Shown: positions 7,318 through 17,719 of the stretch, piece after piece | Layout: each line of letters begins with the position of its first letter | Numbering within the stretch: position 1 is the stretch's first letter | Assembly (NCBI GenBank): GCA_947595045.1 | Contig: CANQEN010000006.1 | Location: 1 to 35,264, forward strand | Length of the DNA stretch: 35,264 nucleotides | From: an uncultured Bacilli bacterium | GTDB taxonomy: Bacteria > Bacillota_I > Bacilli_A > RF39 > UBA660 | Direction of reading: 5' to 3' | The notes under the pieces: generated by a model | Told to the model about the DNA's origin: nothing | The model's database searches: none | The model's input: the letters and a program-made list of their open reading frames with translations, nothing else | Position numbers and translations under genes: made by a program

Positions 7318-8268
7318 ATGATACTATCAATAATTATGCTTATTGTAGGCTTCTTTTTACTAATTAAAGGGGCTGATATATTTGTAGATGGTTCCTCTAA
7401 TATGGCTGCTCATTTTAAAATATCTAAAATGATAATAGGTCTTACCATTGTGGCTTTTGGAACATCTGCTCCTGAATTAGCTATTAGTATCAAGTCTTTA
7501 TTAGCTGGTAGTGGGGATATAGTACTGGGAAATGTGATTGGTAGTAATATTATCAATATTTTACTGATATTAGGTGTTTCATCATTGTTTCACACTTTAA
7601 ATGTTAAAAATAACACGGTAAAAAAAGAGTTACCTATTGTTATGTTATTTACTGTTTTACTATCGGTTTTAATGATTGATAATGTCTTCGATAGCAATAT
7701 GGTATCTACATTTACTAGGAGTGATGGTGTTATATTATTACTATTTTTCTCCATTTATATATATTATTTAATATCAATGATGCGTAATAGAGTCAATGAT
7801 GATATTGATACTAATAATATATCAGTAGCACAATCATCTATATTTATTGTACTAGGTCTAATTGGGATTGTTTTTGGTAGTAATTTAGTTGTTGATTCAG
7901 CTACTAAAATTGCTCATAGTATAGGTATTAGTGAACGTTTAATATCATTAACTATCATTGCTTTTGGAACATCTCTACCAGAATTAGTAACTAGTATTAT
8001 GGCAACTGTTAAGGGCGAATATGATATAGCTATTGGAAATGTAGTTGGTAGTAACATCTTTAATATAGGTATTGTCTTAGGATTACCTATAGCTATATTT
8101 GGTGGTATTGGTCATATAGCTTTTAATTATCTTGATTTAATAATAATGTTATTAGCATCTATTTTATTATTTGTTTTTTCATTTAATGATCGCAAATTAA
8201 CTAAAATAGAGGGTGTAGTTATGTTATTAATATTTACGGTATATTATACCTATATAATTGTTGGTTAG
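7318..8268 (+). CDS. Calcium/sodium antiporter (CaCA family, YrbG-like)
   Basis: Two internal repeats: GLTIVAFGTSAPELAISIKS...GNVIGSNIINI and SLTIIAFGTSLPELVTSIMA...GNVVGSNIFNIG. Confidence 0.92.
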   Translation: MILSIIMLIVGFFLLIKGADIFVDGSSNMAAHFKISKMIIGLTIVAFGTSAPELAISIKSLLAGSGDIVLGNVIGSNIINILLILGVSSLFHTLNVKNNTVKKELPIVMLFTVLLSVLMIDNVFDSNMVSTFTRSDGVILLLFFSIYIYYLISMMRNRVNDDIDTNNISVAQSSIFIVLGLIGIVFGSNLVVDSATKIAHSIGISERLISLTIIAFGTSLPELVTSIMATVKGEYDIAIGNVVGSNIFNIGIVLGLPIAIFGGIGHIAFNYLDLIIMLLASILLFVFSFNDRKLTKIEGVVMLLIFTVYYTYIIVG

Positions 8269-8280
8269 GAGGTTATGTAT

Positions 8281-11200
8281 ATGAAATTTGAAGAATTAGA
8301 TAAAAGACGCAATAGTGAAGTAGAAACATCACTATGTGATAAATTTATCAAAGAAGATTTATTAAATAAAACAATTGAAAATCGTAAAGATAGTGAAGAT
8401 TTTGTTTTTTATGATGGGCCAGCAACGGCTAATGGAATGCCAGGGGTACATCATATTTTAGCTAAATTATTGAAAGATACTTTTTGTAAATATAAAACGA
8501 TGAAAGGTTATCGTGTTTTAAGAAAAGTTGGTTGGGATACCCATGGTTTACCAGTAGAAGTTCAAGTTGAAAAAGAACTAGGATTTAATGGTAAAGGTGA
8601 TATTGAAAAATATGGTATCAAAGAATTTAATGAAAAATGTCGTGAAAGTGTTTGGAAAAACGAAGCAGCCTTTAAAGATTTTACTAATAAAATAGGACAA
8701 TTTATTGATTTAGATCATCCATATATAACTTATGATAATAATTATATTGAAACAGAATGGTGGATATTAAAGAAATTCTTTGAGGAAGGTTTAATTTATA
8801 ATGGGCTTAAAATATTACCATATTGTCCAAGATGTGGTACTGGTTTAGCTAGTCATGAAGTTGCTCAGGGATATAAAGAAATTACCGTTAATACAGTAAC
8901 AGTTCCTTTTAAAGTTAAAAATCAAGAAAATACTTATTTACTTATTTGGACAACAACACCATGGACCCTTATGTCTAATGTAGCTGCTTGTGTTAATCCT
9001 AATGAAAAGTATGTTAAATGTCTATCAAAGGGATATAATTTTATTGTTGCTGATAAATTATCACACCAGGTATTAGGGGATGATTTTGAAGTAGTAGAAG
9101 AATATATGGGTAAAGATTTAGAGTATTTAGAATATGAACAATATATGGATATTTTACCCGTTAATAAAAAAGCTTTTTATGTTGTTTGTGATGACTATGT
9201 AACAATGGAAGATGGTACAGGAATTGTTCATATTGCTCCTGCTTTTGGTCAAGATGACTATGAAGTTGGTTTAAAATATGACTTACCAGTTTTAAATCCT
9301 GTTGATGAAAATGGTTGTTATACCGAAGGTCCTTGGAAAGGACGTTTAGTTGTTGATAGTGAATTAGAGATAGAAATAATTAAATATTTAAGTGAACAAG
9401 ATAAAATATTTAAAAAACAAAAAATGATTCATAATTATCCTCACTGTTGGCGTTGTAAGACTCCTTTAGTTTACTATTCTAAACCAAGCCTATACATTAA
9501 AGTAACAGCTTTTAAAGATAAAATAATTGAAGCTAACAAAACAGTTAATTGGTATCCTGATTATGTTGGTGAAAAAAGATTTGGTAATTGGTTAGATAAT
9601 TTAAATGATTGGGCTATTTCTAGAAATCGTTATTGGGGAACACCAATACCGTTATGGGAATGTGAATGTGGTCATCAAGAAATGATTGGCTCACGTCAAG
9701 AATTAGTAGAAAAAAGTATTGAAGACATTGATGAAACAATTGAATTACATCGCCCATATGTTGATGATGTTCATCTTAAATGTCCTGTGTGTGGCAAAGC
9801 AATGTCTCGTATTAAAGAAGTAATGGATTGTTGGTTTGATTCTGGGTCAATGCCGTTTGCTCAATATCACTATCCATTTGAAAATAAAGAATTATTTGAA
9901 CAACAATTTCCAGCTGATTTTATTAGTGAAGGTATTGATCAAACAAGAGGTTGGTTTTATTCCCTATTAGTTATCTCTACTTTTGTTATGGGAAAAAGCC
10001 CATATAAAAATGTGCTAGTTAATGATTTAATAACGGATAAATATGGTCATAAGATGCATAAGAGTAAAGGTAATGCGGTTGAACCATTTACCGTAATTGA
10101 AAAGTATGGTGCCGATCCAATTAGATGGTATATGTTATATACATCACCTGTTTGGACACCATTACGTTTTGATGAAGATGGTATTAAAGAGGTACAATCT
10201 AAATTCTTTAATACGTTAAAAAATACTTATACTTTCTTTAGTATGTATGCTAATATTGATAATATTGATCCAAGTCAATATGAAATTGATTATAAAGATT
10301 TAGATGAAATAGATAAATGGTTAATATCTAAATATAATAAATTAGTACTTAATGTAACTAAAAGTATGGATAACTACGATTTAACAACTAGTACTAGAAT
10401 GATTCAAAATTTTGTAGTAGAAGATCTATCTAACTGGTATATTAGACGTAATCGAAGAAGATTTTGGTCTAGTCAAAATGATACTTCTAAATTAGCTGTT
10501 TATAAAGTTACTTATGATATTTTAATTGGTATATGTAAATTAATAGCGCCAATTGTACCATTTACAAGTGATGAAATATATACTAAATTAACAAAAGAGG
10601 AATCAGTTCATTTAGCTGACTATCCAGTAGGTGATGAAAAATTAATCAACGAAAGAATCGAAGAGAGAATGGATTTAGTAAGAGATTTAATCAGTTTAGG
10701 TCGAAATATTCGTGAAGAAGTTAAAATAAAGGTAAGACAACCATTAACAGAAGCTTTAATTGATGCTAAAAATGAAACTTTAATTGGTGATTTAGTTGAT
10801 TTAATCAAAGAAGAATTAAATGTTAAGGAAGTTAAATTTATTAAAGATACAGAAAACTATATGAATTTTATCGTTAAACCTAATTTTAAAGAAGTAGGTA
10901 AAATATTTGGACCACTTATGAAAGAATTTCAAACTAAATTATTAACTTTAAGTATTGCTGATATTACTAAACTACAAAATAATGAAACTATCAATATGAC
11001 TATAGGTGATAAAGAATATGATATTGGCTTTAATATGGTTGATATTAGAACCGATTCTAAAGAAGGCTTTGATGTAGCAACTGATTCTAATAATTTTATT
11101 ATTTTAAATACGGAACTTACTGATGAATTAATTAAGGAAGGTATTGCTCGTGAAATGGTTAGTAAAGTTCAAAATTTACGAAAAACAAAAGATTTTGATA

Positions 11201-11379
11201 TAGCTGATCGAATAACTTTATACTATAATGGTGATGATGAAGTAACAGAAGCTATTACTATGTTTAGTGATTTTGTAAAAAATGAAACTTTATCAGTTGA
11301 TATTATTGTTAAATTTAATTTGACAGAAGAAGTTGATTTAAATGGGCATCAAACTTATATTGATATCGAAAAAGTATAA
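8281..11379 (+). CDS. ileS: Isoleucyl-tRNA synthetase (type 2-like)
   Basis: FYDGPATANGMPGVHHILAKLLKDTFCKYKTMKGYRVLRKVGWDTHGLPVEVQVEKELG; KMHKSKGNAVEPF; TLKNTYTFFSMYANID. Confidence 0.95.
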   Translation: MKFEELDKRRNSEVETSLCDKFIKEDLLNKTIENRKDSEDFVFYDGPATANGMPGVHHILAKLLKDTFCKYKTMKGYRVLRKVGWDTHGLPVEVQVEKELGFNGKGDIEKYGIKEFNEKCRESVWKNEAAFKDFTNKIGQFIDLDHPYITYDNNYIETEWWILKKFFEEGLIYNGLKILPYCPRCGTGLASHEVAQGYKEITVNTVTVPFKVKNQENTYLLIWTTTPWTLMSNVAACVNPNEKYVKCLSKGYNFIVADKLSHQVLGDDFEVVEEYMGKDLEYLEYEQYMDILPVNKKAFYVVCDDYVTMEDGTGIVHIAPAFGQDDYEVGLKYDLPVLNPVDENGCYTEGPWKGRLVVDSELEIEIIKYLSEQDKIFKKQKMIHNYPHCWRCKTPLVYYSKPSLYIKVTAFKDKIIEANKTVNWYPDYVGEKRFGNWLDNLNDWAISRNRYWGTPIPLWECECGHQEMIGSRQELVEKSIEDIDETIELHRPYVDDVHLKCPVCGKAMSRIKEVMDCWFDSGSMPFAQYHYPFENKELFEQQFPADFISEGIDQTRGWFYSLLVISTFVMGKSPYKNVLVNDLITDKYGHKMHKSKGNAVEPFTVIEKYGADPIRWYMLYTSPVWTPLRFDEDGIKEVQSKFFNTLKNTYTFFSMYANIDNIDPSQYEIDYKDLDEIDKWLISKYNKLVLNVTKSMDNYDLTTSTRMIQNFVVEDLSNWYIRRNRRRFWSSQNDTSKLAVYKVTYDILIGICKLIAPIVPFTSDEIYTKLTKEESVHLADYPVGDEKLINERIEERMDLVRDLISLGRNIREEVKIKVRQPLTEALIDAKNETLIGDLVDLIKEELNVKEVKFIKDTENYMNFIVKPNFKEVGKIFGPLMKEFQTKLLTLSIADITKLQNNETINMTIGDKEYDIGFNMVDIRTDSKEGFDVATDSNNFIILNTELTDELIKEGIAREMVSKVQNLRKTKDFDIADRITLYYNGDDEVTEAITMFSDFVKNETLSVDIIVKFNLTEEVDLNGHQTYIDIEKV

Positions 11380-11385
11380 AATAGA

Positions 11386-11425
11386 ACAAATAATTGATAA
11401 TTTAATTCAATTATTTGTTTTTTTT
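11386..11425 (+). terminator. Rho-independent terminator after ileS
   Basis: acaaataattga / tcaattatttgt perfect 12-bp stem plus T-run. Confidence 0.85.
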
Positions 11426-11549
11426 AATAAAAATATGATATACTAGTATTAGTTATCTTATAAGAATAGTATTGAAATACTTCTAATTATTTCATTAAAT
11501 CATAGATAACTTCAAAGAATAAGAAGGGAAATAATTAGGAGGTTTTTTT

Positions 11550-12752
11550 ATGAAAAATGTAAAATTAAGAATAGATCTTTTACCCAATTTATTCTTAAAA
11601 AATGATGGAACTTTTGATAAGGATGAGGCTATTAAGTTGTGTGGGAAAATAGCTGGTGTTTGTTATGATAAGGAAGGTTTTGTCCACTTAGAAAATGAAC
11701 CAATTGATAAAACAATGCGTAGAGTGTCAATGACCATTAATAATGGTCATCATAGTGTCTATGATCATGTTACTGTAAATTTAAATTTACAAAATATACC
11801 TAAAATTTTAGCCATGGTTATTAATAATGAGAAACAATATACAACTAGTGAAAAGTCAGCTAGATATACACCAGTACAACGAAAAGAAGGCTCAATTATT
11901 ACAGAATATGAAGAAAAACTTTATAATAAATGGATTAATATATTTAAAATTAAGATTAAAGAACAATATGGGTATATTTATAATGATTCTAAAATTCAAA
12001 AACTAGCACAAGAAAATGCTAGATATTTAGTAACGGTATTTATGCCAACACAAATGATTTATTCTACTTCTTTAAGACAAATTAATTATATTGCTTCTTG
12101 GATGAGAGATTATATAGATGAGGTTAATATCAATGATTTGTTTGAATTAAAGTTAGCTTATTATATGAGACAATTTCTAGATGAATTATATAGATTGAAT
12201 GTCTTAGATAAAAGACTTATGAAAAATGAAAAATATAGAAAAATATCTTTATTTGGTAGTAATTTAGATAAAAAAGAAGAATATTTTGGTGATGTGTATT
12301 CTACTATTTATAAAGGATCTTTTGCTCAACTTGCTCAAGCTCATAGACATAGAACAATTGATTATCAAATTGAATTGTTAGATAAAAAAGAATATTTTGT
12401 ACCACCAATTATTGCAGATGATCAAATGTGTGTTGATGAATGGCTTGGAGATATGCAAATAGTTAAAGGTGTAAATCCTCAAGGAGAACTTGTTAAAATA
12501 AGTGAAATGGGAAAATATGATGATTTTATTTTAAAATGTAAGGAAAGATTATGTTCAGCAGCACAACTTGAAATTATGTCACAAACAAGAGAAACATTAT
12601 TAAAATATAAGAAGGCATTGGAAGAATCTAATAGTCCTCTTGCAGTAGATATTGAAAGATATTCTCATGGTGCGAGATGTACATTCCCTGATTTTACATG
12701 TTCTTCTGATTGTAAATTTAAAGAAGGTAAGACTTTAATTAGAAAGGTTTAA
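11550..12752 (+). CDS. thyX: ThyX-like flavin-dependent thymidylate synthase family, long two-domain form
   Basis: YTTSEKSARY in the N-half (cf. S-NE-S-RY) and AHRHRTIDYQIELLDKKEYFVPP in the C-half (cf. RHR...FyvP); adjacent to tmk. Confidence 0.75.
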   Translation: MKNVKLRIDLLPNLFLKNDGTFDKDEAIKLCGKIAGVCYDKEGFVHLENEPIDKTMRRVSMTINNGHHSVYDHVTVNLNLQNIPKILAMVINNEKQYTTSEKSARYTPVQRKEGSIITEYEEKLYNKWINIFKIKIKEQYGYIYNDSKIQKLAQENARYLVTVFMPTQMIYSTSLRQINYIASWMRDYIDEVNINDLFELKLAYYMRQFLDELYRLNVLDKRLMKNEKYRKISLFGSNLDKKEEYFGDVYSTIYKGSFAQLAQAHRHRTIDYQIELLDKKEYFVPPIIADDQMCVDEWLGDMQIVKGVNPQGELVKISEMGKYDDFILKCKERLCSAAQLEIMSQTRETLLKYKKALEESNSPLAVDIERYSHGARCTFPDFTCSSDCKFKEGKTLIRKV

Positions 12753-12754
12753 TT

Positions 12755-13420
12755 ATGAATCAAAAGAAATTAATCGTAGTGGAAGGATCATGTGATGGTA
12801 TTGGTAAAACAACTCAATTTGAACTACTTGCTAACCGATTAAGAAAAGAACATTATACAATAGTAACGCATCATTTTCCATCATACGGTACTTACCAAGG
12901 TAATCCTGTTGAAAAATATTTACAAGGAGAATATGGCCAACCTAAAGATTTGTCTCCTTATTTTGTCAATAGTCTCTATGCCCTTGATAGATCTATTACT
13001 TGGTATAATGATTTAAAGGAAAAGTATGATAAAGGCAACCTTATTCTATTAGATAGGTATACTACATCTAGTATTATTTATCAATCAGCACTCATAAAAG
13101 ATCCTAATCAAAAGAAATATTTTATTGATTATGTATGTGATTTTGAATATAATAAATTGGGAATTCCTAAACCTGATAAAGTTATTTTTCTTCATGCCCC
13201 TTTTGATATGACTACAGAACTTCGAAATAATCGTAAACAAAATGAAGGGGTATCTAATGATATTCATGAACAAGATTTATCATTTATGCGTGATGTATAT
13301 AAAAGTGCTCTTTTTGTAGCTGATTACTTAGGCTGGGATAAAATTGAATGTAGTTATAATAATCAGATGCGAAGTATTGATGACATTCATCAAGACATAT
13401 ATCAATTAGTAAAAAAATAA
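12755..13420 (+). CDS. tmk: Thymidylate kinase
   Basis: LIVVEGSCDGIGKTTQFELLANRL P-loop; LLDRYTTSSIIYQSA. Confidence 0.9.
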   Translation: MNQKKLIVVEGSCDGIGKTTQFELLANRLRKEHYTIVTHHFPSYGTYQGNPVEKYLQGEYGQPKDLSPYFVNSLYALDRSITWYNDLKEKYDKGNLILLDRYTTSSIIYQSALIKDPNQKKYFIDYVCDFEYNKLGIPKPDKVIFLHAPFDMTTELRNNRKQNEGVSNDIHEQDLSFMRDVYKSALFVADYLGWDKIECSYNNQMRSIDDIHQDIYQLVKK

Positions 13421-13425
13421 AATTT

Positions 13426-13453
13426 GAAAATGTTTAATCATTTTCTTTTTTTT
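13426..13453 (+). terminator. Rho-independent terminator after tmk
   Basis: gaaaatg / cattttc followed by T8. Confidence 0.75.
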
Positions 13454-13572
13454 GGATAAAGATGTAAATAAATGTCAAAAAAGAGTCCTTTTTTTATTAC
13501 ATATAAAAAAAACAAAGTAAAATAGTGTATAATTATAACAAGATATGGTAGTATCATAGAGAGGAGAAATAG

Positions 13573-14022
13573 ATGGATAAAATAGATGTAAGTTTTAGAT
13601 TAGCTAATTTAGATGATGTGGTTGATATTATAACTTTATGTAATGAATGTTTTGAAGAAAATACGCCTTTAGAATATGCTACTAAAGTTTTTGAAGATAC
13701 TATGCATGATAAAAATCAAATCTATTTAGTAGGAACTGTAGATAATAAAATAATAGCTCATACTAAAATTACGGTTATACCTACAATTTACAAAAATATG
13801 AATACTTATGCCATTTTAAATCATGTATGTGTTAAACCAGAATATCGTCGACATAATATAGCTACTCAAATGTTGGATGAAGTGACTAAAATATGTAAAG
13901 AAAAGGATTGTAAAGTAATGGAATTATGGTCTAATAATTTTAGAGTGCCTGCTCATTCATGTTATAAAAAATATGGTTTTAAAGTAGTTGATGCTAAATT
14001 TTTTTCTAAAAAAATAGATTAA
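13573..14022 (+). CDS. GNAT family N-acetyltransferase
   Basis: AILNHVCVKPEYRRHNIATQMLDEVTKICKEKDCKVMELWS...SCYKKYGFK. Confidence 0.85.
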   Translation: MDKIDVSFRLANLDDVVDIITLCNECFEENTPLEYATKVFEDTMHDKNQIYLVGTVDNKIIAHTKITVIPTIYKNMNTYAILNHVCVKPEYRRHNIATQMLDEVTKICKEKDCKVMELWSNNFRVPAHSCYKKYGFKVVDAKFFSKKID

Positions 14023-14038
14023 AAAAGGAGTTAGATTT

Positions 14039-15220
14039 ATGAAGATAAGTAATGTTTATATCGGTGGTTGGTTTCAAAGAACAATGTTACAATTATCCGA
14101 AATATATGATTTTTTAAGAGAAGCAAAAACGCAATTAAATTTGGATCAAGATAAATTAAATGAATATCGTAAAAATTTAGGAATAGGTAAAATTGATTAT
14201 GGGGTATCAGGTGAGGAGTATATTGAATTTACAACTAATGAAAATATTTCTGTCAAAATATTTGAAGATGGACTTATCGTTTTAAATAATACTAATGTTA
14301 GTGAAAGTACTTTATTTGCTGATATTGATCATGTAACGGATTATTATGAAAATAAATTATCTCCAGCTTTTAGTTATATATTTAGTTTAGGAGCTCCGGT
14401 TCCTAAAGAATTAGCTAGTATTGAAAATGTATATCCTTATTTTGTAGTATGTGATAATGTAAGTAAAAATGATATTTCTGATCTATTATCTAGGACAGAA
14501 AAACAAAAATATTTTGAATTTAATAATGATAATTATGATGTTATTAGAGGCGATAAATATTATTTTATCAATAATAAGAAAAAAACATTTGAAAATATTG
14601 AAAGATATATTGAAGAACAAATTTTTATTAGAGAATTTAAAGGACAATTACATCGTTATTTAAATTTACATCGTATTATTTGGGAAAAAATTGATGAAGT
14701 AAAAGAAAATGCCAATGTTAAGGGCTCTGATATTGTAAAATTTACAACTAAATTAGAGGGATATGCTAAAACTATTAATTTAATTGATGGAAGAATTAAT
14801 CAAATGAGTACTTATATTGCTACTCGTGAAAAAATTGCTAAAAGTGATGCTGAATTAGCTGAATTTTTACAAATATCGGGTTACAGATACGAGACATTAA
14901 GAGATACCCTAGATTATATCAAATATTTATGGGATATGACTCAAAACTATGTATCATCAGCTCAAAAATTATTTGATGGAATTAAACAAGATGTAACTAA
15001 TAAATCAGTTGATAGTTTAACTATTGTAACGAGTATGAGTGCAGGGGCATCTATTATTGCTTTATTGACAGAAACAGCACCCGAATTTACTATATTTGGA
15101 GTTATTTATTTCTTTATTTTAGCTCTTTTAGGTTGGTCATCAACGAGAATTTTATCAGCAATTGCTAAAAGAAGAAAATATGAAGTATCTGATATTGAAT
15201 ATGAGAAGGATATAAAATAA
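14039..15220 (+). CDS. Hypothetical protein with C-terminal transmembrane segments, upstream of ABC exporter
   Basis: 393-aa ORF with RBS aaggag; helical middle, two hydrophobic segments near the C-terminus (SLTIVTSMSAGASIIALLTE; FTIFGVIYFFILALLGW); starts of the next ORF abut it. Confidence 0.75.
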   Translation: MKISNVYIGGWFQRTMLQLSEIYDFLREAKTQLNLDQDKLNEYRKNLGIGKIDYGVSGEEYIEFTTNENISVKIFEDGLIVLNNTNVSESTLFADIDHVTDYYENKLSPAFSYIFSLGAPVPKELASIENVYPYFVVCDNVSKNDISDLLSRTEKQKYFEFNNDNYDVIRGDKYYFINNKKKTFENIERYIEEQIFIREFKGQLHRYLNLHRIIWEKIDEVKENANVKGSDIVKFTTKLEGYAKTINLIDGRINQMSTYIATREKIAKSDAELAEFLQISGYRYETLRDTLDYIKYLWDMTQNYVSSAQKLFDGIKQDVTNKSVDSLTIVTSMSAGASIIALLTETAPEFTIFGVIYFFILALLGWSSTRILSAIAKRRKYEVSDIEYEKDIK

Positions 15221-16954
15221 ATGAAACGTTATATAAATACATTTAAAAAATTATTATCAATTGCTAATGATAAATATTTAGTTATTATCCAAATGTTCAT
15301 CAGTTCAGCACTAAATAATATTTCAAGTTTATTACCACCAATAGCAACAGCTGGTATTATTGCTATGATAACGGATAGTAATTTTGCAGGTATTTGGTAT
15401 TATGTTGTTTTATATTTAGTTTTCTATGGAGCTTATTTTGGTTCCCTTTATTGGCAATATTACACTTATACCGTTTTAGCTGATTATTACCATCTAGAAG
15501 TACAACGGTTATTATTTGAGAAAGTAGCTAATAATGAAACTATTTTCGATCGCTTTTCTAAGGGTAAAATTCTTGATACGTGTAATGATGATGTCAGATA
15601 TTTAGTAGATGTTATTGATTGTTTTGTCAAATCAACAATGAATATTTTTAAACTATTTATTATTTTTGTCATTTTCATGCGATATAATGTTATTGTTGCA
15701 ACAGTTGTATTATTAGTTAACCTATTATATTTAAGATTGATGAATGATAATTCTAAAATGGTATCTAAATATTATGAAGGAACTAGAAAATATGAAGATA
15801 AAGTAGGAGATACTTTAACCCAAATGTTAGCTAACCTGCAACAAGTAAAAACATTAAATATTATGCCTAAATTAAATAAAAATTTGGATAAAACAAGAGT
15901 AAAATGGAAAGAACAATATAAATTAAAAAGAAAATATTTAACAGCTAGATATGCCGTTATTCCAACTATTGTCTATATTGTTAAAATCTTACTATATATC
16001 TTTTTAGCATATTTAGTAATTAAGGGAAAAATGACACTAGATAAATTAGTCTTATTAATTAGTTATTTTGAAATGACAATAACATGTAATGATACAATGT
16101 TAGATAATCTTCTAAATTTAAGTAATTATGATGTACGAGTTAATCGTATTAAAACGATTTTAGAGTATACTTCACAAGGTGAATTTGAATTTGGTGATAT
16201 TGATAATGATTATATCAATGGTACTGTTGAATTTAAAGATGTATGTTTTGAACTAAAAGGTAATAAAATTTTAGATAAAGTTTCATTTAAAATTTATCCT
16301 AATGAAATTAATGCGATTGTAGGTCATAGTGGTAGTGGTAAAACGACTATAGTTAATTTGTTATATCGCTTAAATCATGTTAAATCCGGTGAAATATTAA
16401 TCGATAATGAAAGTATTTATAATTATTCTAAAAATGTATATTTTTCTAATGTATCCGGTGTATACCAAAAACCTTTTGTTTTTGATATGAGTATTAAAGA
16501 TAATTTATCACTAGTTGATGTTGATATCCAAAATCAAATAGAGGCATGTAAACGAGTAGGAATACATGAATTTATTCAAAGTTTGCCAAAAGGTTATAAT
16601 ACGGTAATTGGTGATGAAGTGCATCTGTTATCAGAAGGACAGAAACAACTTTTAGTTATAGCTCGAGCTCTTTTATCTAAATCAGAAATATTATTATTTG
16701 ATGAAGTAACTAGTAATATTGATCCTACTACAACCGATAAAATAGCAGAAATTCTTAAAGATTTAAAAGCAGATCATACTATTATAATGATTACTCATAA
16801 ACCAGAAATGATGGAAATAGCAGATCGTGTTATTGTCATGGATAAAGGTAAAGTTGTAGCTAAAGGAATCAATAGTGCTGTGTATACTAAGTCACCAATA
16901 TACCGAGATTTAAGAAATCGTACTTTTGCTAGTATAAGTAATGTTGAAAGTTAA
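15221..16954 (+). CDS. ABC transporter, fused permease/ATP-binding protein
   Basis: Walker A VGHSGSGKTT, signature LSEGQKQ, Walker B ILLFDEVTSN; N-terminal transmembrane domain. Confidence 0.95.
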   Translation: MKRYINTFKKLLSIANDKYLVIIQMFISSALNNISSLLPPIATAGIIAMITDSNFAGIWYYVVLYLVFYGAYFGSLYWQYYTYTVLADYYHLEVQRLLFEKVANNETIFDRFSKGKILDTCNDDVRYLVDVIDCFVKSTMNIFKLFIIFVIFMRYNVIVATVVLLVNLLYLRLMNDNSKMVSKYYEGTRKYEDKVGDTLTQMLANLQQVKTLNIMPKLNKNLDKTRVKWKEQYKLKRKYLTARYAVIPTIVYIVKILLYIFLAYLVIKGKMTLDKLVLLISYFEMTITCNDTMLDNLLNLSNYDVRVNRIKTILEYTSQGEFEFGDIDNDYINGTVEFKDVCFELKGNKILDKVSFKIYPNEINAIVGHSGSGKTTIVNLLYRLNHVKSGEILIDNESIYNYSKNVYFSNVSGVYQKPFVFDMSIKDNLSLVDVDIQNQIEACKRVGIHEFIQSLPKGYNTVIGDEVHLLSEGQKQLLVIARALLSKSEILLFDEVTSNIDPTTTDKIAEILKDLKADHTIIMITHKPEMMEIADRVIVMDKGKVVAKGINSAVYTKSPIYRDLRNRTFASISNVES

Positions 16955-16972
16955 ATATAAAGGGTTGATATA

Positions 16973-17617
16973 ATGTGCAAAGTAGTAATCTTTGATTGGG
17001 GTGGTGTTGTTGAAAGCCATGAAGACAATTTAAAAGATTGTAAAGATGCTAGAGAAAGATTAATTAGACGATATAATAATAATCTATCCAATCAAGATAT
17101 TGCAGATGGTTGGGTTAATCAGACTTCAACTGGTATTCAAATTGAGACTACTAATGATATTGATGATATAAAAGACTGGGTTAATGTAATTCAAACCCAT
17201 TTGCGCATTAATGTACCTTTTATAGAATTTAAAAAAATGTATGAAGAAGAATTTGCGAAAGTAAAATATTATAAAGAAGTAGTTGACTATGCTCATTCAT
17301 TAAAAAAAAGATGTAAAATAGCTATATTATCAAATCTAATAGCTTTTGATAAAAAGCGAATTGACGATGAATGCCATTTAGATCAATTTGATTATGTATA
17401 TTTATCTTTCAAAATTGGATTATTAAAACCAGATAAGAGAATATATGAATATGTTTTAAAGGACTTAAATGTATTACCAAGTGATATATTATTTATTGAT
17501 GATAATCATCAAAATATTTTAGTAGCTAAAGAATGTGGTTGGAATACTTGTGAAGCCTTTGGTTATGAATTAAGTAAAATAAAGAATTGTGTGGAAAAAT
17601 TTTTAGCTAGTAATTAA
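16973..17617 (+). CDS. HAD superfamily hydrolase
   Basis: VIFDWGGVVES, ILSNL, KPDKRIYEYVLKDL, LFIDDNHQNILVAKECGW. Confidence 0.88.
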   Translation: MCKVVIFDWGGVVESHEDNLKDCKDARERLIRRYNNNLSNQDIADGWVNQTSTGIQIETTNDIDDIKDWVNVIQTHLRINVPFIEFKKMYEEEFAKVKYYKEVVDYAHSLKKRCKIAILSNLIAFDKKRIDDECHLDQFDYVYLSFKIGLLKPDKRIYEYVLKDLNVLPSDILFIDDNHQNILVAKECGWNTCEAFGYELSKIKNCVEKFLASN

Positions 17618-17682
17618 TATTTTTCATTCAATATTTATGGTATATTATTTATAAATAATATTTATTCAATAGTTAGGTGACT

Positions 17683-17719
17683 AAAAACTAAGAAAATAAA
17701 GTCTTAGTTTTTTATTTTT
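17683..17719 (+). terminator. Rho-independent terminator
   Basis: aaaactaaga / tcttagtttt stem plus T-run. Confidence 0.8.

Noticed and set aside
10620-10808. Minus-strand ORF inside ileS
   Set aside because: Antisense to a strongly conserved synthetase gene.
14469-14663. Plus-strand 64-aa ORF nested in the 393-aa gene
   Set aside because: Out-of-frame internal ORF without RBS or recognisable product.
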